From: Thalassomonas actiniarum
GTDB lineage: Bacteria > Pseudomonadota > Gammaproteobacteria > Enterobacterales > Alteromonadaceae
DNA length: 64,000 bases
Direction: 5' to 3'
Assembly (NCBI RefSeq): GCF_000948975.2
Contig: NZ_CP059735.1
Location: 3,100,001 to 3,164,000 of the forward strand
Shown here: positions 1 through 7,052 of the stretch, one piece after another
Numbering within the stretch: position 1 is the first letter of the stretch
Layout of the letters: each line of letters opens with the position of its first letter
The notes under the pieces: generated by a model
Told to the model about the DNA's origin: nothing
Database searches by the model: none
What the model saw: only the letters and a program-made list of their open reading frames with translations
Translations under genes and position numbers: made by a program

Positions 1-447
1 CATACGCTGAAAAGATATATTAAAAATGCCGAAAGTGAAAATTGGGATAACTTTTCGAAGAAACGCGCTTTTAACAGTTATAACCGGGTCAGGTTGAAGC
101 CTGAGAACAGCTGGCAGGCAAGTCCTACCGTTTATTGGTTTATCCGTTTAAGCGAAGCCTTAGTTACCTTGCTGCGGGACGTGCGTGCCGGTTTACTTAA
201 TTCTATACAAAACGGTATTGCCAACGGGTTGAACCTGTATGATCAAATTGCCATGGTGCTGGCACAAGTGAGCTTTGCTACGCCGAGTTTTAATGGCCAG
301 CTGGCCGGGCTGCTGTCGCATATGCTGGTATTTTCGGGGTTAAAAGCGGTGGAAATTGGCGAACTCAGTTATGAATTTATCCGTTGGGTATTTGAGAAAA
401 CCCTGGCGGTACTGAATCGGGTAGCCAGACAAGCCCTGTCGCTTTAA
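1..447 (+). CDS. hypothetical protein, 5' end outside window
   Basis: The reading frame is open from base 1 to the TAA at 445-447, giving at least 148 residues, so the gene very likely starts upstream of the window; the TTG at base 94 is only an internal candidate start. The visible part starts with a basic polar stretch and continues as amphipathic and hydrophobic helices. I recognise no family, and no catalytic motif is visible. It ends tail-to-tail with the next gene, overlapping it by four bases, so the two share a very tight convergent junction. Confidence 0.55.
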   Translation, partial: HTLKRYIKNAESENWDNFSKKRAFNSYNRVRLKPENSWQASPTVYWFIRLSEALVTLLRDVRAGLLNSIQNGIANGLNLYDQIAMVLAQVSFATPSFNGQLAGLLSHMLVFSGLKAVEIGELSYEFIRWVFEKTLAVLNRVARQALSL

Positions 448-1313
448 CCCTCGGTATTGCTCGTGAGCTGCAACCACCACTGGCTGTCAGGGTTTGCAGT
501 ACCATGAGGCAGCTGATTATTTTCCAGCATCAATATTTTACGCTTGTGTAACTGGCTGCGTTTAATGTCTTTTGAGTGATATTTCAAAAAAAGTGCTCTT
601 AACGAACCATCTTCTATGGTATGCCTTAACCCCAGTTCAATGCGTTTTGCCAGGCGGCGATTGTCCTTAGCGACAAAATAATAAACCGGGTAGGGGTAAT
701 ATAATGCCAGTGTTTCTTCGATAACGATATTGTTATAACGTTGGCCTGACTCTGCGCTTTCATGCCAGATCTCATTAATGCCGCGGGGAAAATAATCAAA
801 GCGCTTGGCATCTAGCATGGCAAACAGGTTTTGATATAAAGGGTTGGTGATGATCTTAAGGTAGTTATCTTTAAGAATGGTTGTGTCGCCCCAATGTGTA
901 CCGAAACCGCCGATAAAATCACTGGTAAGTTGTCCGAGATTTTCAATTCCGGCAAAATCCGCCTGCCTGTCTTTATGTACCAGTAATATCCGGTAGCCGA
1001 GAATACCTTGTAAAATGGGATATTTAATAGCCCGAAACTTTTGCTCCCGGGCCAGGTTGGTGGCCAAAAAAGCGACATCTATCCGGCCGTTTTCCAGCGA
1101 TAACTCGCCGCGGCCATGGCTCATTGTCGTAGCTACCGCTTGTAAAATGGCAGGGCCAAACTCTTCCCGGGTGACGTGCAGCACCCGTTCAAGCAGTTCT
1201 ATGCGGTAGTCATACCTGGCATCGCTTTGGAAATAGCGCAACACCTGAGGCGACTCGGCCCATGCGGCGTATGAGCTTAAAACAAACAATAGAATTCCGG
1301 CAAAGACTTTCAT
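444..1313 (-). CDS. periplasmic solute-binding-like protein (SBP_bac_3 type)
   Basis: A secreted protein of about 289 residues with a cleavable signal peptide (hydrophobic core, then an AWAES-like cleavage site near residue 20). The body has the bilobal amino-acid-binding-protein layout seen in orphan SBP_bac_3 proteins of marine gammaproteobacteria, including a lobe-two GYRILLV segment and a later IGGFGTHWGD segment. No ABC permease or ATPase is adjacent, so it may be a stand-alone periplasmic sensor or binding protein rather than a transporter part. I place the start at the ATG at 1313, preceded by an AAGGTGA Shine-Dalgarno; a TTG two codons upstream is also possible. Family assignment is fairly sure, ligand unknown. 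Confidence 0.75.
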   Translation of the reverse strand: MKVFAGILLFVLSSYAAWAESPQVLRYFQSDARYDYRIELLERVLHVTREEFGPAILQAVATTMSHGRGELSLENGRIDVAFLATNLAREQKFRAIKYPILQGILGYRILLVHKDRQADFAGIENLGQLTSDFIGGFGTHWGDTTILKDNYLKIITNPLYQNLFAMLDAKRFDYFPRGINEIWHESAESGQRYNNIVIEETLALYYPYPVYYFVAKDNRRLAKRIELGLRHTIEDGSLRALFLKYHSKDIKRSQLHKRKILMLENNQLPHGTANPDSQWWLQLTSNTEG

Positions 1314-1887
1314 AAACAAGTCACCTTTGCAGGATACAACACTTTAACAACCTGTTTCCTCATTCTGGTGTATTTTCCGCCAGACCCGGTTAAATCAATA
1401 ACTTAACCTTTGTCGCATATTGGCAGGCGAATAGCAACAAAGCATTTATTACTTTTTGTAACTTGCGGGGATATATAACAAGGGTAGCTGCAAGCATAGA
1501 GGATATCTGGTGTAAATCCAGCAATTGCTCGGACAAAAAAGCCTGCGCAATAGCTGGAGTTGAAGCGGTTTTATCGCGGATTATTTCGCCGATACTGGCC
1601 CTTGGTTGTTCAGGTAAATTAAGTATCGTATTGACGGCTGGTTGATGTTGCTTCAGCCCTCGCTTTGGGCAGGCTGCCGGCAATAGTATAGTGACGGCAC
1701 TTTTTATGTTTATTGGCTCTGCTTGTGCTGAGTAGCTGGTGCTGATTTTTCAGCACGTAAAGATGGCTATATGATGTATGAAAGGTTCAACATGCGGGAG
1801 ATTACGCATTATATCGGACGGGTCATGGCATAGTTGAAGCTGTTATTACCGTTAACCCGTCCGCTGCTTGCTCTGTTTAAGCCTTAA
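1314..1887. other. intergenic stretch without a convincing gene
   Basis: About 570 bases. Open frames exist on both strands (1390-1683 minus, TTG start; 1463-1645 plus), but neither has a good ribosome site or a recognisable family. The minus frame has an amphipathic composition and could be a small gene or a remnant. I see no repeat, tRNA or clear terminator here. Confidence 0.4.
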
Positions 1888-2175
1888 TTAAGGTCGTTGC
1901 TTGCGGTTAAGCGCCCGCCAGCTGTCCTGCAGCTCCTCTATTTTTTCCCGGTAACCGATGACCTGATATTTGAGCCAATAGCACAGGTGCCTGATACCTT
2001 CACTGGTGTGCTCGGTGATGCACTCGGGTTCGCGGCTTACTGCAGCCAGAGCATCGAACAAAAAGGCGCATTCTTCACTGAATTTGCTATAGTCTTCACG
2101 CAGGTTGGCAAAACCGTCCGACAGCTGCTCCCTTTTGACGGCATCCTCCGTCAGGGGTAACTTTGATTCAGACAT
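1888..2175 (-). CDS. small hypothetical protein, 95 aa
   Basis: A soluble, acidic, mostly helical protein of unrecognised family. The middle holds a TSEGIRHLCYWLKYQ segment, and the C-terminal helix is charged. The start is well supported: a strong GGAGG Shine-Dalgarno lies 6-10 bases before the ATG. That Shine-Dalgarno is inside the 3' end of the preceding 49-residue gene, whose stop overlaps this start (ATGTCTGA), so the two are probably translationally coupled. Function unknown; I assign none. Confidence 0.65.
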   Translation of the reverse strand: MSESKLPLTEDAVKREQLSDGFANLREDYSKFSEECAFLFDALAAVSREPECITEHTSEGIRHLCYWLKYQVIGYREKIEELQDSWRALNRKQRP

Positions 2176-2317
2176 GACCGCATCCTCCCTTGTGCCTTAA
2201 CGGCACATCATTGCAGGCATAAGCTGGCGGGGGCAGCCGGGTGATGGCGGCAGGTATATTTTTGGTTAAAGAAACTTTAACCGAATGAAACTCTGGCATA
2301 TCATTAGGGTTAGCCAT
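2168..2317 (-). CDS. very small hypothetical protein, 49 aa, coupled to the next gene
   Basis: ATG at 2317, TGA at 2168-2170, preceded by an AGAGGT Shine-Dalgarno 7-8 bases upstream. The product is 49 residues with a polar N-terminus, an ITRLPPPAYACND segment, and a tail with two glycine-cysteine-glycine elements (HKGGCGHV). The stop codon overlaps the start of the 95-residue gene. Two cysteines and a Gly-rich tail on such a short protein recall peptide precursors, but no modifying enzyme is adjacent, so this is only a resemblance. Confidence 0.55.
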   Translation of the reverse strand: MANPNDMPEFHSVKVSLTKNIPAAITRLPPPAYACNDVPLRHKGGCGHV

Positions 2318-2685
2318 GATAGATACCTCTAGTTATCTGTTGTGGTTAGCTGTCTCTGAGTGTGTCTGCACTTAGGGGCAGCGCCTGGTTTATCTGCTTA
2401 TTCTCTTTTACGTTTTTATGTACACCTCCGCTGATAACTTATTTACCCTCTAGTGATAGTACAAAATAGCCAAGAAATCAGGCTGGGGTTGCATTTAATA
2501 TTTGTGCAAATTGTAAGTACTGTATAGATTACTGTGCAAATCGTATAATTGCATGAAAAGCAATGAATAAAAGCAACTGAAAAAACATGCGTTATTGTTC
2601 AGGTGACACTGGTAGGGGGCTTGCCCTTTCTTTACGGGAATGTTTTTGATTTAACGCTTGCTGATAGCCATACGAAGTCGTAACC
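2318..2685. other. AT-rich intergenic region with a direct repeat
   Basis: About 370 bases without a gene, lying between the start of the small-gene pair (minus strand) and the mrr remnant (plus strand). It holds a near-perfect 13-bp direct repeat (2503-2515 and 2533-2545) spaced by 30 bp, described separately. Promoters for both flanking transcription units probably lie here. Confidence 0.5.
2503..2545. repeat. 13-bp direct repeat, 30-bp spacing, operator-like
   Basis: TGTGCAAATTGTA at 2503-2515 and TGTGCAAATCGTA at 2533-2545 match at 12 of 13 positions. The 30-bp spacing is close to three helical turns, which suits a protein binding the same DNA face. It lies in a region that should hold promoters. 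The binding protein is unknown. Confidence 0.45.
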
Positions 2686-2957
2686 ATGCAAATATCCAAC
2701 TACCAAACCTAAATGCGCTTGGGTCTTAAACATATCGCCGACGGCAAAGAATACCAGTTAAGCAAATTGATTAATGCCATTTGTGACGATTTAGGCCTGA
2801 CCCAGGAACAACGGCACCAAAAAATGCCCAGCGGCAAGCAAACCGTGGTTTATGGCCGTATTGGCTGGGCCAAAACCTACTTGGCACAAGCGGAATTAGT
2901 GACTTTACCTAAACGAGGTTATTGCGTTATTACTGCTCGCGGGCTAGAAGCACTAAA
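2686..2957 (+). pseudogene. mrr: Mrr restriction endonuclease remnant (N-terminal winged-helix only)
   Basis: From the ATG at 2686 the frame reads eight codons, hits a TAA at 2710-2712, then continues in the same frame from ATG 2713. About 80 codons match the Mrr N-terminal winged-helix domain: an ADGKEYQLSKLI segment, an LTQEQR/MPSGKQ segment, a GWAKTYL segment and the closing RGYCVITARGLEAL. Full-length Mrr continues into a PD-(D/E)XK nuclease domain, which is absent; after about 2957 the sequence is antisense to the convergent hydrolase-like gene. A nonsense codon plus loss of the catalytic domain means no working nuclease. A short DNA-binding protein could still be made from ATG 2713. Confidence 0.75.
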
Positions 2958-3976
2958 CTGCAGGGGGATAAGTCATTACTACCGGCAATATTCGGTACGA
3001 TATCAAAAGGATTATTTTTGGGCTGATGTACTTTTACTCCCAGGCTTTTGGCGATTCGGGTTAACCTTTCGATATTGGCGCCACTACCGTGTACCGCCAG
3101 CTGTTGACCCTTTAATTCATCACCGTAATGAAGACGATAATGCTCTAATGCCGCACAAAACACAATAACTCCCTGGCTATGAGCCACCCATTTGGTTGCT
3201 TTACCTTGATGATGACGCTGGGCAAGTACTGCGGCTAAATGTTGGGCATTGTGTGATTTACTGCCTTGGCGTTTATCAAAGGCACATTCTATTATATCCA
3301 GTCCGGTATTGTCTGAGGGGTTATGAAACAAGGTATAGGCTTTGATGGTATCGGTTTGATAAGCCGCATCGGCATGGGTCCCCATCAACCAGGCGGCTTT
3401 ATCCAAATCGTTTTTCATGCCATTGACTGCGGCATGTGCGGTGCTAATTTGTGTTGTAGGTGTTGGGGTTTGCCAAGCACCAGCTAGTTCTTCAATCTCT
3501 TCTCCTGGCTTTGCTTTATCATAGGAAGGACCATTAGGGACCCTGTCTAGGTGGTACATCATGGTACGTTCAGCGGCGCTATTTGGTTGTTTCCCTATTA
3601 ACTGGTAATCAAAGAGAATATCCTCAATGATCACTTTGTCATCTGTGCTCAATTTGTACCTGATGAGGTAGTGATATTGCTTAAAAGGATATCTTGTCCT
3701 ATATATGCGGTTAAATGGATTTAAGCTGTGTTTGACTGATGATGGGGTACTAGGATGGGAACTAATAAAGACAATCTCCCTGAGTACCTGATACTGATCG
3801 TAGTCGTTTAAGCTGGACAGCATGGAAAGAGCCTGCTGGGAAAATTGTGTTTTGTGGTACGGATAGTCGTTGGGCAGTCTTAATCCGTAATCTATAGCAC
3901 TTTGGCGGTCGAGTGCGAGGGTGTTAAAGGCGTCTTTTTCTGAAATACTTCCTGTATTAAGCCAAGTCATGGTCAC
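2930..3976 (-). CDS. RelE-like plus alpha/beta-hydrolase-like protein, 3' end altered
   Basis: 348 residues. Residues about 42-125 look like a RelE/ParE fold: two helices with DQYQVLREI, then an IYRTRYPFKQYHYLIRYKL strand region and a closing VIIEDILFDYQ strand. Residues about 200-335 resemble a lipase-like domain with a nucleophile elbow AHSQG (Ser267) and a following helix, but no clear catalytic His follows. The last dozen codons (from about 2957 down to the stop at 2930) are antisense mrr sequence, so the native C-terminus was probably lost in the same rearrangement that truncated mrr. It may be an effector or toxin-like protein; no immunity gene is evident. Start ATG 3976. Domain reading is by eye and tentative. 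Confidence 0.5.
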   Translation of the reverse strand: MTMTWLNTGSISEKDAFNTLALDRQSAIDYGLRLPNDYPYHKTQFSQQALSMLSSLNDYDQYQVLREIVFISSHPSTPSSVKHSLNPFNRIYRTRYPFKQYHYLIRYKLSTDDKVIIEDILFDYQLIGKQPNSAAERTMMYHLDRVPNGPSYDKAKPGEEIEELAGAWQTPTPTTQISTAHAAVNGMKNDLDKAAWLMGTHADAAYQTDTIKAYTLFHNPSDNTGLDIIECAFDKRQGSKSHNAQHLAAVLAQRHHQGKATKWVAHSQGVIVFCAALEHYRLHYGDELKGQQLAVHGSGANIERLTRIAKSLGVKVHQPKNNPFDIVPNIAGSNDLSPCSLVLLAREQ

Positions 3977-4125
3977 CCGTCCCTGATTGCTGTTTTATTG
4001 AACAAGAAAATTCTAGACTATGCTCGGTATTATGCATACATGTAAGATAAAACCCGGTAAGTTACATTGCCGAGCAGCTACTTTGACTGTTGTTTTTTAC
4101 CTTGTTTATCAAAGAAGTATTATTC

Positions 4126-4260
4126 ATGGATGAAAATGCAATTAACCTACTTTTTAAGCTTGTCAGCCAGGTAACTGAGCAGGAAAGCATAGCAAAAGAT
4201 CTGGCTATTGTTATGTGCGTGCAGGGTATACAACTGCTCTGTTGTTTCATGATGACATAG
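4126..4260 (+). CDS. possible tiny ORF, 44 aa
   Basis: ATG 4126 to TAG 4258-4260 encodes a helical N-terminus followed by a hydrophobic, Cys-containing C-terminus. The Shine-Dalgarno is weak. An antisense frame of 74 codons covers the same bases and is no better supported. It may be a fragment of a lost gene. Confidence 0.2.
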   Translation: MDENAINLLFKLVSQVTEQESIAKDLAIVMCVQGIQLLCCFMMT

Positions 4261-4457
4261 CTCTCCGTAACTTTGGGTTTGTCCATTCATCTTCGCAGGA
4301 GCAAGGTTTATGAAGGGAAAATTGCACTAATTGCAAACCTCAACTGCATAGTACTTTGATAAGAAAAGATTTATGTGGTGAAGATGTTATTGCCCAACAA
4401 AAAAATGTTAAGCTCCCCGCATTAAATATTAAAGCTCTCGCCCAAAATAAGAAAATT

Positions 4458-5384
4458 ATGTTTTACCAGAATGAATTACAACACAGCGGTATCATCTGGT
4501 TAAGCCTGGCGATTGCCGTCATTAGTGCTTTTTATAGCAAGCGTTTATGGTTAGTGCCTTTAGCTCTTACTCTGGTGCTGGCATTGTTTTACAAACACCT
4601 AACGTTTGTCGGCGCAGCTATTCTTTTATTTGGCTTTGCTCTGGCCAAGGGGCAGCAGTTTTTAGCGGGAAAATTAAAAGCCTTAGTGCAGGGTTTAGTG
4701 GTGATTTGGTGTTTGGCCCTCGCAGCCCATTTATTACCGGGTTTTAATAATCTGCATGTTTTAGATCAGGTCTACACCGGGCCACAAAGTTTGCCTTTTA
4801 CCCTGTATTTGAATTTAGATAAACCTATGCTGTTTTTTGCTTTGTTGCTGATGTTACCGGGCTTATCGAAACCGCAGGCTATACCGGCTGGCGTATTTCA
4901 GTCAGCAGGAGAGCAGCATTTTTCATTCAGCAACCCCATAAAGCCCCTTGTAATGGCAATGCTTGTCATAGGGTTGATTTTTATCGCGGCATTCTTACTT
5001 GAGTTGATTCTGTTTGAAATGAGCCTGCCCGAGTGGTGGTGGTTGTTTGTCATTAACAACCTGTTGTTTACCTGTGTTGCCGAAGAGGCGTTTTTCAGGG
5101 GCTTTGTTCAGCAAAAAATAATGGAAAAATTTAGCCTGAGGTTTTCACCTAAGCAGGCAGCAACAGGAGCTGTCATTATTGCCAGTGTATTATTTGGCCT
5201 GGCTCATTTTGCCGGTGGTGCATCTTATGTGCTGGTGGCTACCCTGGCCGGGGTGTTATATGGCTTTACTTATTTATATACCGGTCGGTTGACTATGGCT
5301 ATTGCGGTGCATTTCTTAGTAAATATGCTGCACTTGCTATTTTTTACCTATCCTATGGCAAAGCCGGAGATGATGCTCATTTAG
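4458..5384 (+). CDS. CPBP-family intramembrane metalloprotease (CAAX/Abi type)
   Basis: An integral membrane protein with about eight hydrophobic segments. The CPBP motifs are all present near the C-terminus: EEAFFRG (motif 1, paired Glu and Arg), FGLAH (motif 2 His) and HFLVN (motif 3 His and Asn). This family includes CAAX prenyl endopeptidases and bacteriocin self-immunity proteins; in gammaproteobacteria most members have no known substrate. I prefer the ATG at 4458 because the first hydrophobic helix follows it directly; a TTG at 4356 would add 34 polar residues and has no ribosome site. The gene stands alone. Confidence 0.8.
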   Translation: MFYQNELQHSGIIWLSLAIAVISAFYSKRLWLVPLALTLVLALFYKHLTFVGAAILLFGFALAKGQQFLAGKLKALVQGLVVIWCLALAAHLLPGFNNLHVLDQVYTGPQSLPFTLYLNLDKPMLFFALLLMLPGLSKPQAIPAGVFQSAGEQHFSFSNPIKPLVMAMLVIGLIFIAAFLLELILFEMSLPEWWWLFVINNLLFTCVAEEAFFRGFVQQKIMEKFSLRFSPKQAATGAVIIASVLFGLAHFAGGASYVLVATLAGVLYGFTYLYTGRLTMAIAVHFLVNMLHLLFFTYPMAKPEMMLI

Positions 5385-5687
5385 TGTGATTTTTACAGCA
5401 GGCGATATTAATAAGGGGAAGTGGCGGTTATCAAAAATGTTCACTAAGCTAACTTGGTTAAACGAAATACAGGTATATCTGATGGTCTGGAAACATGCCT
5501 GAGGGGCATAGTTATTCGGACATGGCGCTTTATTGAAGAAACTGCAGAGAAATAATGTTTATTGTTAACCTTTGATATCGCAGTTAAAAATTAAAGTTTG
5601 TAAATGGTTTCTACCGGGTAAATATTACTACTAGCAGCCGTTTCGTTTACGCTTATCACCCAAATTGTTAAACAAAGGAATGTTAAC
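5385..5687. other. intergenic region, nothing recognised
   Basis: About 300 bases between two co-oriented genes. It is AT-rich near 5550-5680 and probably holds the promoter of the DKNYY gene. A minus-strand frame here (5591-5806) runs into the real plus-strand gene and is taken as a shadow. Confidence 0.4.
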
Positions 5688-6839
5688 ATGACGTCACCCC
5701 ATTGGTTGATCATTGTTTTTACCCTGGCCTTGCTGCCAATATGGGCTGGTTTCGCCCTGATGTCGCCTATGCTGTTTGCGGCTCCGGGCTCAGATACCCG
5801 CACCAATATTTTATCTGTCGTTTTGTTTAGTTATTTCCCCCTGGGGGTCTGGGCCTGGTACTGGCATATGAACTGGCATTTTCTCTCCTTAGATCCGCAA
5901 ACTATTTTTTATATCAATTTAGGCTTTATCAGCTATTTTTTGTGGAGTTTTGGTTATTTTAAGTCGCTCTACCGCGCCTTTTCCCCCATAAACTATCAGG
6001 GGTATTGTGTTTATGATGGCCAGGTGTATTTTAACGGTGAGAAAATGTTGATTGCAGATGAAGCGTCCTTCTCCTTGTTAAAGCATGCCGGTGATCGCAG
6101 GCAGCGCCAGACTTTATATGCCAAAGATGCGACGCATGTTTATTTTAAAGGGCAGATCCTCAAGGGGGCAGACAGTAAAAGCTTTTGTAGTGCCGATCTG
6201 GGCTTTGAAGATTATTTCGTCGATAGCAAGGCGGTTTTTTTTGACGGAAAAGCGATCCCCGATTCAGTGCCGGGGAGTTTTTTGCCCTTTGGCGATTATT
6301 ATTACAAAGACAGCCGCCAGGTGTATTATCGCGGCAAAGTGCTTGCCGGTGTTGACCCCGGGGCTGCGGTGATTAGCTGCAATATTTACTTAAAGTGCGG
6401 GGAAGCCTTATTTCGTTACGGCAGCTTGATTCCCGGGGTGAACGCCCGGTTGTGCCGGATATTGAATTACCATGTGGTGGCGGATGAAAAAAACATCTAC
6501 TTTGACGGTAAAGCTGTGCTCGAAGGGGCTGATGCGAAAAACTTCAAGCTGATAACCCCTAATAACAGGTTTTATACCGATGACAAGCATGTTTTTTATT
6601 TAGCTGAAGATGTTGAACTGCAATTGGCGCAGTTAACCCCGCAATCGTTGGAATTACTGGACTTTGATTATCTTCGCGCGCAGGGTGAGATCTATTTTCT
6701 CTCGCATAGGCAGCGTCTACCTGAGTTGATAAAACTTATGGCAGATGCACAAAGTTTTTCAGTGGCTCAGGCCCTGCCGGAGTTTGATGCCGAAGATAAA
6801 AATCATAAGTTTCTTCGCGGCAATATCGTTGCGTCTTGA
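5688..6839 (+). CDS. DKNYY-repeat membrane protein
   Basis: 383 residues. Two or three hydrophobic helices occupy about residues 5-95, followed by a large non-membrane domain. That domain has repeated units of the DKNYY type: a Lys/Asp-containing turn, two aromatic residues, then a small beta element and 'G-K-x-L-x-G-A/V-D' (for example YYKDSRQVYYRGKVLAGVD and the unit around ADEKNIYFDGKAVLEGAD). Such proteins are common, secreted or membrane-bound, and of unknown function. Start is the ATG at 5688. It has no obvious operon partner. Confidence 0.75.
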   Translation: MTSPHWLIIVFTLALLPIWAGFALMSPMLFAAPGSDTRTNILSVVLFSYFPLGVWAWYWHMNWHFLSLDPQTIFYINLGFISYFLWSFGYFKSLYRAFSPINYQGYCVYDGQVYFNGEKMLIADEASFSLLKHAGDRRQRQTLYAKDATHVYFKGQILKGADSKSFCSADLGFEDYFVDSKAVFFDGKAIPDSVPGSFLPFGDYYYKDSRQVYYRGKVLAGVDPGAAVISCNIYLKCGEALFRYGSLIPGVNARLCRILNYHVVADEKNIYFDGKAVLEGADAKNFKLITPNNRFYTDDKHVFYLAEDVELQLAQLTPQSLELLDFDYLRAQGEIYFLSHRQRLPELIKLMADAQSFSVAQALPEFDAEDKNHKFLRGNIVAS

Positions 6840-7052
6840 TATCATCTGGTTGAGGGTAATTTGAAGGGGAACGGGAACGTCTGTTTGCTGGTGGCAAATG
6901 CATAATCGCTTGAAGTCGGGCGAGGCTGCCGGCGCCTGACAGGCGATATTATCTTTGTCCCGGCGACATAGCGGTAAAAACTACGGCTAAGCAGGCCTGA
7001 TACATTATACTGGTGTACATGTCGGGTATATGATGAAGTTAACCTATCAGAT

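Noticed and set aside
1390-1683. 97-codon minus-strand frame
   Set aside because: TTG start without ribosome site, competing plus-strand frame and no recognisable family; left as intergenic.
4062-4286. 74-codon minus-strand frame
   Set aside because: Antisense to an equally weak plus-strand frame and with no motif or ribosome site.
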